Assembly: GCF_021155775.2 (NCBI RefSeq) | Contig: NC_060235.2 | Location: 26,576,607-26,640,606 of the forward strand | Length of the DNA stretch: 64,000 nt | Direction: 5' to 3' | Source: Neodiprion pinetum | Lineage: Eukaryota > Arthropoda > Insecta > Hymenoptera > Diprionidae | In this document: one piece after another, positions 10,201 through 19,500 of the stretch | How the letters are laid out: the number at the start of each line of letters is the position of its first letter | Position numbering within the stretch: the first letter of the stretch is position 1 | Notes under the pieces: generated by a model | What the model saw: the letters and a program-made list of their open reading frames with translations, nothing else | Told to the model about the DNA's origin: nothing | Database searches by the model: none | Program-made: the position numbers and the translations under genes

Positions 10201-12339
10201 ACGCAGTCGAATACTGAATGATTAGCAATGAAATATCACTCCAATTTCACCGGCATCGTGCGAAATAAATTATTCGTTCTTGTTGAGAATATTTCGCAAA
10301 TTTTTTTACGTAACTCTGCAAAATATTTTTACGGATGCAAACTAAAATTGGGTTCTAGTTTTATTTTTGGACGCCTTTATAACAGAATTTTACAAGTTTA
10401 CACATTTTACAAGGATTTTTCCGAAGCTTCAGCGGTTCAAGAAACGAGCAAAGTTTAGAATACGATTCACCAGTTACTTTTGTAGGTTAGAGGAAGTATA
10501 ATTTTATTGACTCCATTGAAATTTGACCACGGTGAACAATTTTACTGGATAGAAATGAACCCTATTTGCATTAGGTGAGATTAATTATTATGAAATAAAC
10601 GTGACAATCCGGTCCTGATCTTGATTACAGCGCGATAGATGTATTTAAATTTGTATAGCATGTCTTAGCGAAGTGTAAAATGAAACAATGTAGGTTTTCA
10701 CAAGGAAATAGATTTTCAACAAATTCCGGAAATATTAATCTGGAATCTTTTAAACTTCTCTATAAAATTTTGACAGAGAAATTATATATTATATATATAT
10801 ATATATATTATATATATATATATGAGTATGTTTAGTAGTTCTGAGTCACTCAGAATTACTAAAAATAATATTTTGCACCTAGATTTGTGGATTTTACGAA
10901 CAAAATTTGGTCAGTAAAAGTGCTCAAATTTTTATTCTCATTTGTATCTGCGGTGAAAAAATTGTTAATAAATATTAGTTACCTGAATTTTCGTGTTTCA
11001 AATACAATGGTTCCACGTTGAATGTCCGATGCAAGGCTTGGCTACTTCTCACCCTAATGACACAAGCAAACGGTCCATTTTCCATGTATGTAATTTTATC
11101 ACCAACTTCATAGTTTCTTCAGTTATTTCTTCGCGTCAGATGCGAGAGGAGGGTGAAAAAACGGGTTATTCGCAAACTTGGGCCAAGACTTACCACATCG
11201 CGGTGCAATCGAAGTGCACCATTAGCCATTTACTCGGATTGAAGGCGAAGGAGTCGGCGTATTCGATTCCTTGGAGCCAAGAACGAAATTCCGGGCAAAC
11301 AAAGGCGCTTCCTGCATAGGCAGCGTCTATATGTAACCAAAGCGCGTGTTTAGCACCTAAAAAGGGAAAAAGGTCAGACCCTCGGTGCTGCGACAAACTA
11401 TTGTAATAGAAATCCTAGGTTGAATACCCCCTCTTTTCATCTCCCGACTTACAGATTGGACCAATTTCTTTCAAACTGTCAAAGGAACACGCTCCAGTCG
11501 TGCCCAAGGTTGCGCAAACCTGAAATAAAAATATGCATTCCCTGTAGTCACCGTACATCCATTCTATTCGTTAAAACGTGTGTTTCTAATTTTTTAATGA
11601 TTCGAAAATGGAATGCCAAATTTTGGTTATCGCTTCAAAGTGTTACGATCGTAGTAGACACATCATCTGATCTGCCGAATATTTGCGCACAGTTTTGCGT
11701 TGAAACTGCAGTTCGTGATGTTTTTGTCAGAAATCAATACGACGTCAATGATTTGAGAGTAAATTAGTTTCATACGTAACTCGGCTAATTTGCCATAACA
11801 ACGCATAGGTATGTTGTTTTTCTACAGCTGATCGGAGAAGTTCCTTCAGCAGAAGAGAACTGATATAATTTATTGAGGCGAAAGTCTTGTAAAAATAATG
11901 AGTTTGCGGTTGAACCTTAGGTACATATAACAACTCCCACCAGCTTAGGTATCAACCCACAAAAGTCCCTCGGGGACCAACTATCTGTAAAGGATGCAAC
12001 AGCCGGGGGAATAATACCAGAGTGCTCACAGCACAACAGAAATAACAATAAGACGCTATTAATTGGGCCAGAGGATCGGGGCGCGAGGCGAGAGTAAGAA
12101 GATTGCTTCTCCGTCACCGGTTACGCATCGACATCGCTCAGCTTGCTGCAGGATAAATGAGGAAAAACACTTCTCCGGATTTAGTATTTGATACATACAT
12201 ACATACATATATATATATATATAGAAATAAAGAAATTGAGTGCAGGAAAACTTGTAGCCGGAATTGGCAAGAATTTCACAAACCGCGTCTATTTTCAAAT
12301 CATTTCTTCAGTCGATGATCACTGTTTCAGATTGGGGAA

Positions 12340-12387
<48 letters not shown>

Positions 12388-15300
12388 TTTTTTTTTCTGG
12401 AACAAGGTCCAGACTTTAGTATTTGTAGAACTCAAAATCCTCATTACTTACGAAAAATGGTACGAGCCCCGCTTTGCGATCGCGTTCCAGGGCGTCGGCT
12501 AATTTGTCTCCTCTCATACTGAGGTTCTCGTCGGATTCAACGTAACGCATTTGGACCAATCCGATGAGTGCCGCTTTTTCGACGCTTGAGTGTGCCTGGT
12601 TTGAAAAAACAGAACAATGAAGGAACGAGATGAGTTCATTGACTATCAATAATGCCTCGTCGCATTGACGCGTGTTGCACAAATCATCGTTTTTGGAAGC
12701 TCTTAAAATCAGCATTTTTCGGTCGAAAAAAATGATCGGAAAAAAAATGATACACCAATGCGTAAATTTTTTTAAAATTTAGGGAACTTGCGTTGTAGTT
12801 ATGAATATTTCAAAATACCGCGTGCGTTCTTATGGGGGATTAGCTTTTTCGACCGAGTTTTGAATTGGATTCACTCTCAAACGAACTCCTGAAAATTCAC
12901 GGAACTGTAACATCAATTTTGTCGCATTGAAACTAATGATCGAGAGTTTTTTTTTTTTGTTTTTTTTTTCGGAAATTTCGACATACTCTTGAGCGAAGAT
13001 CTTTCTGAACTTCCATCTCACCTGATCAGAACAATATCCGACGAGTCTAGCATTTATGTTGGTAGCTGACTCTTCCGGATGTATCTTCTGATTGTCTTTG
13101 ATCGCTCTGGTCCTCGCTGCCAATAAACAAACCAGGGTTGCCTCACTGGCCGTAGTTTGAATCACACCGCCGCCAGATCGCCCCGGAGAATGGAGAAATT
13201 CTTCAGGCAACGCGATCATCTTTCCCAGCCAATTCATCACGATCATTTCGAGCTCGGTGCAAGCTGGACTCGAAGCCTGTGGGTACACGTTAAGGTTGTT
13301 ATTCTTCTATAGCTGGATCATCAGATGGATTCAACCAATATACAGAAATCAAAGATTTTCGCATTTTTCATGAGAATTGGATTTGTTCATCGAGTTTGGT
13401 TCGCTGTTTTCAATTTACACTTTCGAATTTCGCAATTTTAAGATCCAACGAAGAAAGAAAATTAGGAACAATCGTCACGCTACATTACATTACAAAGTTC
13501 ATTGTTAACTATCCGGTCAGCGAAAAAAAAGATCGAAAACAATTATAAGCAAGAAGTAATTTGAATCTGGCCGATTCCATTTTTCGAGCGCAAAATTACA
13601 ATTAACAAAAATAGGTCTGCTGACCGATTACGAAGTGATTTTCATTAATTTCCCAACATTCTAATTGGTTTCCACTGATTTCCAGTAAATTTTTGCCATT
13701 CTGTCCATATCGAAAGTGATCGTGAATCTGTTACAATACTAATATCGAAAATCAAAGAGAATCACTCCGCAAGCCTGTAAATAGAAGAAAATCACACGAT
13801 GAGGTAGAAATAACTCGAAATCAATGTCGACGAATCGATGCCATTCATCCGATATCCAAGCGAACATCACTAGGTTTCTTCGTGAAATTCGGATTGGCGG
13901 ACATGAAAACGGGTCTATTTTAAGTTTTAATCTTTTTTCCTTCACCGAGTATAACAACAAACAATCGATTTACCAACTATAGTACATGCATTATTTAATT
14001 AACACATAACGTCAACGATCGAGATTAAAAGAGGGCTGAATCTCACCCAAGTGAATCCCAAACAGTTTATAGCGTCAGCCAGCATGTCGGCGAGCAGACT
14101 TGCGGGCGAATTAAGGGCGGGAAAATAAGCATGCATGTGCGGACTTTGCCAGTGTGTGATGCCCGGCATGATGCAGGTCTCCACGTCGCCAATTATGTCC
14201 TCGAAGGGTTCACCTTCGACGGGAGCCGAGGCAGGCAACATGTTGCGAAGGTATCCGGGAGACACGGCGGGATAGACTCGTCGAGATCGTACGGTCTGAA
14301 GGTAGTCGGCGATGTAGTCGACCATTTCCTTGCCTTCGAGAAACAAACGCTGCGTCGTTACCTTGTCAAACTCATCGGCATCGGATCGTGGTTTAATCCT
14401 ATCCATCGTCAGGCCCACGTTTCGTTATAATCGATCAATATCAATGATGAGTAATTAGGGGATTCGAAAAAGTTATCGAAGAGTCAACTACGTCACGGAA
14501 ACTGATTGTCACAGAACGCAAATATCAATTTGAACTTTAAATCAGTTGCCTGTACGTAAGGCTGAAGGCGCGTCGAAAGTCGGATTTAACTTCGTTGGGT
14601 ATTGTTCTCTTCCGAAGTCATGTCTTTTCATTTTTCGCTGAGTCATGTGCGAAATAACGATACAATTTTCTTAAATTTCCCTAAAAGTCTACTAAATTGA
14701 CGACATTGTTCTACATTAAAAAAATTGATTAATTATGTAAAATATGGCTTACGGTGTTCAATGAGTACCTAAACATTGACCATGGATTTATCGGAAGCTC
14801 GAGAGTTTTTGTTACTTGAGATAAAAATCGATATTTGCAACCTACGTAATAATAATCAGTTCTCGCAACGTACCGGTTCCCTTGAATTCTGGGGGGATGA
14901 TTGTGCTGCGGGTTGAAAAAACAAAGTCAAGATTTTCCAATCACCTTGCACAAAGAATTGAATTGAAAGAAAACAAAAAGGCCGAAATAGATTGAGATAA
15001 CATCTTTCACCGTCTACGGTAGTTGTTAATCACTTCCCAATCAAAGGAGAAACTGCAATTACTTTTTAAACGTCACACTGTGTTTTTCTATCGAACAATT
15101 TCAATCGACTTGCACTCGAGTGGTCAAGCTATTGTTCTGCACCGAATCGGTTTTCACTCGAGGTGGTGGAATAATTCATGCGCCAGTAAAAATGTCGCGT
15201 ATCGTATTAGGTAGTTCGAAGTCCGTTATACTAGTTAGTACTAACTCGAGACAAAAACAAAAAAGCAATGTTTGTGAAAACTCTTAAATTGGCTGAAGGA

Positions 15301-16581
15301 AAACTTTACCCAGACCCGCGTATTCGTGCGAAAAAATTTTTGACGTTGCACGAGAATGTTTTCCATAAACCGATAAAGAAACATTTTCGACTACAGTTGC
15401 GTGAAAGTATCTTTATTTCGCATACAATCGTCTCGAACTCCGCAACAATTTGCGGCACTTAAAACGGACGGACGTTCCTCCGATAGTAGCGAAACATCAG
15501 CTGTGTTTCGTAAGCCCAGCAATACCATTCCCATAAACCGTGCATGGCCTATTCCGTGAGTTTCTGCGTCGTTTCTGAATCGTCGTCCCTCCAGTTTCAT
15601 CGGCTCCTGTTCTATGTATATGAGCGATAAGTCGTGTCTCTGATTTGACTTTATTGGCAAAGCATCGATACAGCTGAGACCATTTTTACTCTTTTAACCC
15701 TGTATTAAACTATTTCACTGGGATTTCTTTTACCGAGGTACAGGGTAATAGCGCCTTGATTTTCTTTATTGGCTTACAGTGCCATCCCTAAATCCTAAGG
15801 ATTTCCAGGAGTTCCGTCTATCGCCAACATTTATCCTTCGTCCCCGAATGAATGATCGGTGTAAATATATACATATGTATGTATATATCTAGTTACGCAA
15901 ACGGCCGTTCGTGAATTACTCGTTAAGAGTAGGTTTTTGAGATTTTGAATTTGAATTTATTTCACGTCATCGTTTCCTTTCGAACTTTATGCATTTCATA
16001 TCTAGCCATCACGTAATCGATATAACAATAATAATAATATACGAAGCCTTATTATTAAAACCTATTCAATGAATCTAAGTTGAGAAAAACATATTGCAGA
16101 AGTGAATAAAATATATTTTATCAATAAAATGTAACGTTATAAGAGCGAGTAAAATAGCGTTCTTTAAGCAAACCAATTTAGTTTACTTGATTCTATCGCA
16201 TGCATTAGTATAATTATATGAAAGGAATAATTTGCATTGCGTTTGAATTGAATTTTTTTCGGATCAATTTAATAACAAGAAGGTTACACAATTGGCGATT
16301 CAAGTTTCTTAAATCGATTTCAATATTTTCTCTGTGCGAGTACATTTTATTTCAATCGAACAAGTTAGAATTAGTCGATGCGGGAACTTTTGATCACTTG
16401 CGTGACCTATTAGTCACTAAGCTGTTGCTACAAAATTTCGATTCAATCGAAATAAAACAATTCTATTTCCGCAATATGAGACGAGAGGAAATCGAAGCTA
16501 CGGAGCGCAAAAGGAGAAAGAAAACAACAGTGTTAGAAGGTTGAGAAACTCACCGTGTCTGCGGTAATCGTCCAGATCCAT
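4205..16581 (-). CDS. Hdc: Histidine decarboxylase (PLP-dependent), 15 coding exons
   Basis: It converts L-histidine to histamine, the insect photoreceptor transmitter, as a cytosolic PLP homodimer. Exons 5'->3': 16581-16554, 14333-14047, 13276-13022, 12595-12452, 11519-11453, 11356-11194, 11053-10983, 10137-10118, 9829-9731, 8978-8758, 8065-7956, 5377-5207, 5015-4939, 4664-4535, 4221-4205; frame holds throughout, giving 619 residues. Group II decarboxylase landmarks fall at canonical numbers: THWQSPHMHAYFP substrate wall, His192 (AHSSVEKAA) stacking on PLP, Asp271 (HIDAAYAG), Lys303 (NPSKW) forming the Schiff base, and Tyr332 in the mobile loop. HWQIPLS carries Ser352, equivalent to human HDC Ser354; DOPA decarboxylase has Gly here, which points to HDC. 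After the catalytic domain (about 480 residues) come two blocks shared with fly HDC, SPKIVNGSFAAIYD and RRRIRGILMSGKQFSLDS. It is shorter than fly HDC (about 850). DDC and tyrosine decarboxylase fit less well. Confidence 0.95.
4535..4664 (-). CDS. Hdc: Hdc exon 14 (variable tail, possible cassette exon)
   Basis: Acceptor cggatttcag ends at 4665; donor gtgagt starts at 4534. It encodes 43 polar residues (GIATCCKPIANSESDLPFR...) with no family match. Its 130-nt length is not a multiple of three, so including or skipping it changes the reading frame of the last exon. Confidence 0.75.
4939..5015 (-). CDS. Hdc: Hdc exon 13 (second conserved C-terminal block)
   Basis: Acceptor tgtttcag ends at 5016; donor gtgagt starts at 4938. 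It encodes AMRRRIRGILMSGKQFSLDS and RMDLVQ; fly HDC has SMRRRVRGILMSGKQFSLDS and HMDVV. Phase 0 at the 3' end. Confidence 0.94.
5207..5377 (-). CDS. Hdc: Hdc exon 12 (first conserved C-terminal block)
   Basis: Acceptor taatttccag ends at 5378; donor gtaata starts at 5206. It encodes NFGSSLLLANSPMSPKIVNG, then SFAAIYD, closely matching GSSLLLSNSPLSPKVVNGSFAAIFD of fly HDC, outside the catalytic fold. If the intron were retained the frame would end at TGA 5136-5138. Confidence 0.93.
5378..7955 (-). other. Hdc intron 11 (2.6 kb)
   Basis: It holds the foldback element at 6217-7472. The remaining ~1.3 kb is AT-rich with no recognisable feature. Open frames inside it lie within the foldback and are not credible genes. 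Confidence 0.7.
6217..7472. mobile_element. Large foldback element, family 2, in Hdc intron
   Basis: The terminal arms are inverted: TATGTGGGGTATGCCACGTC at 6219-6238 and the CAAATCGAACG that follows pair with the reverse complement of 7442-7472 (TATATGGGGGATTCAACGTC, CAAATCGAACG). Further in, 6395-6515 (the TAGCTT...AAAAAAGTTC...CCCCGTT...TATAGTTTTG pattern) matches the reverse complement of 7160-7275, and the TTCATAGTGGGTG area at 6618-6632 matches the complement of 7045-7060. A GC-richer, non-palindromic core (about 6690-6900) forms the loop. There is no transposase. Confidence 0.75.
7956..8065 (-). CDS. Hdc: Hdc exon 11 (end of catalytic domain)
   Basis: Acceptor cgtgtttcag ends at 8066; donor gtaact starts at 7955. 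It reads RTTGDDILKDWTEIRGTASEIL, the last helix of the catalytic domain, then a short variable linker. Confidence 0.92.
8066..8757 (-). other. Hdc intron 10
   Basis: A 692-bp AT-rich intron. Nothing recognisable. Confidence 0.7.
8758..8978 (-). CDS. Hdc: Hdc exon 10
   Basis: Acceptor ggttactacag ends at 8979; donor gtgtgt starts at 8757. It encodes GVRLAQKFEALVLGDARFEI, RHLGMVVFRLRGDN, HCVPAALHGKYVIRFTVTST: the C-terminal small domain of the decarboxylase fold. Confidence 0.96.
9085..9645. mobile_element. Foldback (MITE-like) element, family 1 copy B, in Hdc intron
   Basis: Reverse-complement halves: 9100-9200 pairs with 9550-9645, and 9275-9350 (CGAATTCGGAAACAATATTT...GTTTATCCTCTTTGTCAC) pairs with 9394-9470. 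The 55-bp stretch 9394-9448 is about 93% identical to 1523-1577 of copy A. It fills most of the intron that has the GC donor (8979-9730). There is no transposase. Confidence 0.8.
9731..9829 (-). CDS. Hdc: Hdc exon 9 (substrate-specifying serine; GC donor)
   Basis: Acceptor tcatttcag ends at 9830. The 33 residues start HWQIPLSKRFRALKLWFVL; Ser352 is the residue that is Gly in DOPA decarboxylase. The exon ends CGAGAG and the intron starts gcaagt at 9730, so the donor is GC. The protein match (KHIRE joined to GVRLAQ) demands this junction; no GT site nearby gives the right join. Confidence 0.94.
10118..10137 (-). CDS. Hdc: Hdc exon 8, 20-nt microexon
   Basis: Acceptor atatttcag ends at 10138; donor gtgagt starts at 10117. 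With one base from exon 7 it encodes GLAIDYM, matching the GVAVDFM segment that lies between the mobile loop and HWQIPL in fly HDC. Without it the frame breaks, which confirms it as a real exon. Confidence 0.9.
10138..10982 (-). other. Hdc intron 7
   Basis: AT-rich. It contains a (TA)n tract at 10783-10823 and a 33-bp near-perfect palindrome at 10831-10863. A 76-codon open frame on the plus strand (10228-10458) has no recognisable content. Confidence 0.7.
10783..10823. repeat. (TA)n microsatellite
   Basis: Nearly pure TA alternation in an Hdc intron, interrupted by one TTA. Confidence 0.92.
10983..11053 (-). CDS. Hdc: Hdc exon 7 (mobile catalytic loop)
   Basis: Acceptor tgtcattag ends at 11054; donor gtaact starts at 10982. 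It reads WVRSSQALHRTFNVEPLYLKHENS. Tyr332 in EPLYL is the flexible-loop tyrosine needed for decarboxylation in this family. Confidence 0.94.
11194..11356 (-). CDS. Hdc: Hdc exon 6 (PLP lysine)
   Basis: Acceptor ccctttttag ends at 11357; donor gtaagt starts at 11193. It encodes AKHALWLHIDAAYAGSAF, with Asp271 that contacts the PLP ring nitrogen, and FNPSKWLMVHFDCTAM, with the Schiff-base Lys303. It ends two bases into a Trp codon. Confidence 0.97.
11453..11519 (-). CDS. Hdc: Hdc exon 5
   Basis: Acceptor tttatttcag ends at 11520; donor gtaagt starts at 11452. It encodes VCATLGTTGACSFDSLKEIGPI, the conserved ATLGTT turn of group II decarboxylases, and ends one base into a Cys codon. Confidence 0.95.
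11520..12451 (-). other. Hdc intron 4
   Basis: It contains a GC-richer island at about 11935-12165 of unknown origin, possibly a fragment of an inserted retroelement, and two (TA)n tracts at 12196-12222 and 12339-12388. No conserved coding. Confidence 0.6.
12339..12388. repeat. (TA)n microsatellite followed by T run
   Basis: Interrupted TA/TG alternation next to a nine-T run. A second shorter TA tract is at 12196-12222. Confidence 0.9.
12452..12595 (-). CDS. Hdc: Hdc exon 4
   Basis: Acceptor tcaaaccag ends at 12596; donor gtaagt starts at 12451. The 48 residues start AHSSVEKAALIGL, whose His is residue 192 and stacks on the PLP ring, and end GLVPFF. Confidence 0.96.
12596..13021 (-). other. 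Hdc intron 3
   Basis: A 426-bp intron with poly-A/T stretches and no recognisable feature. Confidence 0.7.
13022..13276 (-). CDS. Hdc: Hdc exon 3
   Basis: Acceptor acccacag ends at 13277; donor gtgaga starts at 13021. The 85 residues run from ASSPACTELE through GGGVIQTTASEATLVCLLAAR to GYCSDQ. The TTASEA turn binds the PLP phosphate. Phase 0 at both ends. Confidence 0.96.
13277..14046 (-). other. Hdc intron 2
   Basis: A 770-bp AT-rich intron. Nothing recognisable. Confidence 0.7.
14047..14333 (-). CDS. Hdc: Hdc exon 2
   Basis: Acceptor gtttgtttctcgaag ends at 14334; donor gtgaga starts at 14046. It encodes GKEMVDYIADYL to INCLGFTW, including the GITHWQSPHMHAYFPALN substrate-pocket segment. 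The frame is also open for 24 codons upstream of the acceptor to an in-frame ATG at 14406, so an alternative start is possible. Confidence 0.93.
14334..16553 (-). other. Hdc intron 1
   Basis: A 2.2-kb intron. Its 3' end (14334-14406, minus) is open in frame with exon 2 and begins with an ATG, so it could serve as an alternative first coding segment. The rest shows no conserved coding; open frames at 15268-15462 and 15391-15660 have no recognisable content. Confidence 0.6.
16554..16581 (-). CDS. Hdc: Hdc coding exon 1 (start codon)
   Basis: Acceptor gttgcag at 16593-16587, then five untranslated bases and ATG at 16581-16579. It reads MDLDDYRRH plus one base, with donor gtgagt from 16553. Joined to exon 2 it gives DYRRHGKEMVDYIADYL, the same pattern as the N-terminus of fly HDC (MDFKEYRQRGKEM). 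The acceptor directly before the ATG means at least one non-coding exon lies upstream. Confidence 0.85.
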
Positions 16582-16586
16582 CCTGG

Positions 16587-19500
16587 CTGCAACACAAATA
16601 TCAACGGTGTCTTGATATTTATAAAAATTTTGCAATTGAAGTTTCAGAGACGTTGAACAGATTTCAATATTCAGATGTGGATAATCATAGGACCCAGATT
16701 TCGAAGCAGCGGTCGCACCGTTTTACACGCATTAGTCGAGATGATCGAGGGTATAAATCGAAAAATTTTCAAACGGCTCCGGCTCGTGGCAAACCTGCGC
16801 TTCCAGGTAGCGGACGAAAGATTCTGCGACCTGGGCAGCCGGCGTCGAAGCGAATGCCGTCAGCCAAGAACTTATCGCGGTATAAGTTATCAGGGGGAGG
16901 AGACCGATGCGAAAGGCGGTTGTAAGGATTCTCATCGACCGACAGTCATTATTCGTTCGAGCTTATTAGGCTAGTGTCACATGCCCTAGAACTGAATATT
17001 TTTCCCACCACCGATCACCCTTCATCAGTCTCCTCGAATACTCTGCAATTCGCGATTTCGGCGAGAGGGAATCGATTCTCCAAAATGTTTTTGCGCGGAA
17101 ACAAGAATCTTTATTTTTTATTTAAAATTGTCAGTGTTAAAATTGACCAATAGTGGCCGGTGTGAGCTACTGTAGAAGAATTTTTGCGAGCAATTCAGAG
17201 CTTTAACGTCAGATAGTTATATTGGTGACAGGTAGTATTATATTGACCCTTAAAACATTGACAAATGAATTTTGTTTTTTTTTTCCTTTGCTCTTTTGTT
17301 ATTCATGCAACTCAAAAACTGTATCTCCGTGAAGATCTAAGATTGGATCAGTTTTAAGTTAAGAAAAGCCCTGTCGATTGAGAAGAAAATTATTCAAATT
17401 CGATCGTTCGTTGTTCAGATATCGTTGGACAAAAAATTCATCACACGCACCCCAGACGCCTATCAAAAAATGGTCGGAGGTGATTTTTTGGTCGTTGAAA
17501 CAGCGAGATTTAGTGAAAACTCAACTTTTCGTTTCTAGCTTTCGGGGTGATACAGTCGCCTTTCTGCATTCTTCTCGGGGAATCATGTGTGTGGTTTGGA
17601 ATATGGCCTAACTTAATCTAGTCTTTGAGTGCCGTAAATCACTCAAATGCAATTTCCAGACGAATAATTCTGAAATTATTGAAGTAATTTGAATTATTTT
17701 CCCATAGGAACGAATCTTGCAGAAACAAGTTTTGCGGAAACGGTTATCGCCCACACAATCATTAATTCACACTCTTTGTAAAGTACAAAAAGTTAACGAA
17801 TAATAATAAATTAGAATGAAGAATATTTCATTCCAGTTTTGTGTATAAACATGAGTGATCGGTATCCAATCTTAAAATGTTTATTACCAATTGAATATCA
17901 AAAATCGCCGATGTATTTTCGGCTGGAATGGTGTCCACGATTGTGTTGACAACCGACTATGCTTCACGATGACGTATCATTCAATTTCATTTTTATACCG
18001 TGACTCATTTTGTTCAGAACACTATTTTCTGCAAAGTTACTGACACAGTTATTCTTTCAGTAGCCGATTAAATATTGTGATTTGCTTATTATCGTCAGTA
18101 TCAATGCATTGATTTAAAATCAAATATTTAACGATGTTAACAGAATAATGTCAAAGGCTAATATTGATTTATAATTATTTTGAGTTAACAATCGTACGTA
18201 AGAATTGAGCGGTGGTCAAAAATTTAGTTAAATAACCTAACGTAATTCAAATTCGCTCCCATCGTTGATTACCGGAAATATACATTGAAAGTTGGAAATC
18301 GGTACGATTTGACCTCAACTATCGTGTGTGCTAAGTGATAACGGTTGAGTTTCTTTATCTTATAGCTCAATTCGACTTTGCATTATTAAAGTAATTTCAA
18401 TGAATCTTGAAAAGCTGCCATTTGCTTAAACCACAATTTTTTGCATCCGTGAAGTTGGTAAATTTACTTATGATGTTTTTTTTTTGTATCATCTTTTATG
18501 AAGGGATATTAGATTTTATTATTTTTCCCGTTTGTTTCAACCCAATAGATGTTCTAATGCCACAAATCAAACTTCGCAAGTTTCATTGAAACCTTAAATT
18601 CTGACGCGTCGACCTTTGATAAATTGAGTTATTCGCTTTGATGATAGTTCAGAACTTAAATCGCATTAAATCATTGTACTTCGCTTGTACAACCTGTACA
18701 GTTGTATTCAGCATCGGATAAAAATATGCTATTTTTCTGAAAGTAAATTATTTTCATCGGTTAAACAGCTAGACTTCGATTTCTCGACGCTGCGGGTGCA
18801 ACGCGGTCGTATAATTGAAATTCACAAAGTGAAGTATTATCAGCCGCAGGGGTGGAAAAATCCGAGGAATTGCGCTTGGCCATGAAAATGAATTTAACCT
18901 CGTCAGCGCTACTTTCAGGTTTCTCGATGCGCGAACAAATGGGCATGGACATCTCCCGACGAAGTCTTACAACCGTTGATACACCTAGTACATTAAGTTA
19001 TATCTGCCCTCACCATCCTCCGTCAGAATCACGTCTCCGTCACAATGCATCAACTACGTTATAAATCATCATCTAAAAACGCGACGCATAGCTTTTTAGA
19101 AACTGTTGAATTTTATCCTTACAATATTCTTACAACTAATTAAGTTTTCACACGCGTTTCTAATAATTTTGAATACTTATACGAGCTAATGTGAATTTTT
19201 TTCCATCACAATTTTGTGCGTAAATTATAATTATTTCACATGTACAACGTATAAAGAATAGGAGAAAATTAGCTTTATCATATGGTTTGACAAAAATATG
19301 CACGTGACCATACAGTTTTTACAAATATTACAGAAGAAAAAAATTCAGAGCATTTTAACCAAATCCGGCACCATATAAATTATATCCATGTATGTTTTTT
19401 GTTTTTTTGCACTCTTCTACATATGAGCACTTTCTAGAATTTTCGAACAGGAAATATACATACAGATTTTGAGAAGTCTAGGTGAAGTGATTTTTTTTTT

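Noticed and set aside
16732..16935. 67-codon minus-strand frame just upstream of Hdc exon 1
   Set aside because: It does not join in frame to exon 1 by any good splice site, and HDC homologues start at exon 1.
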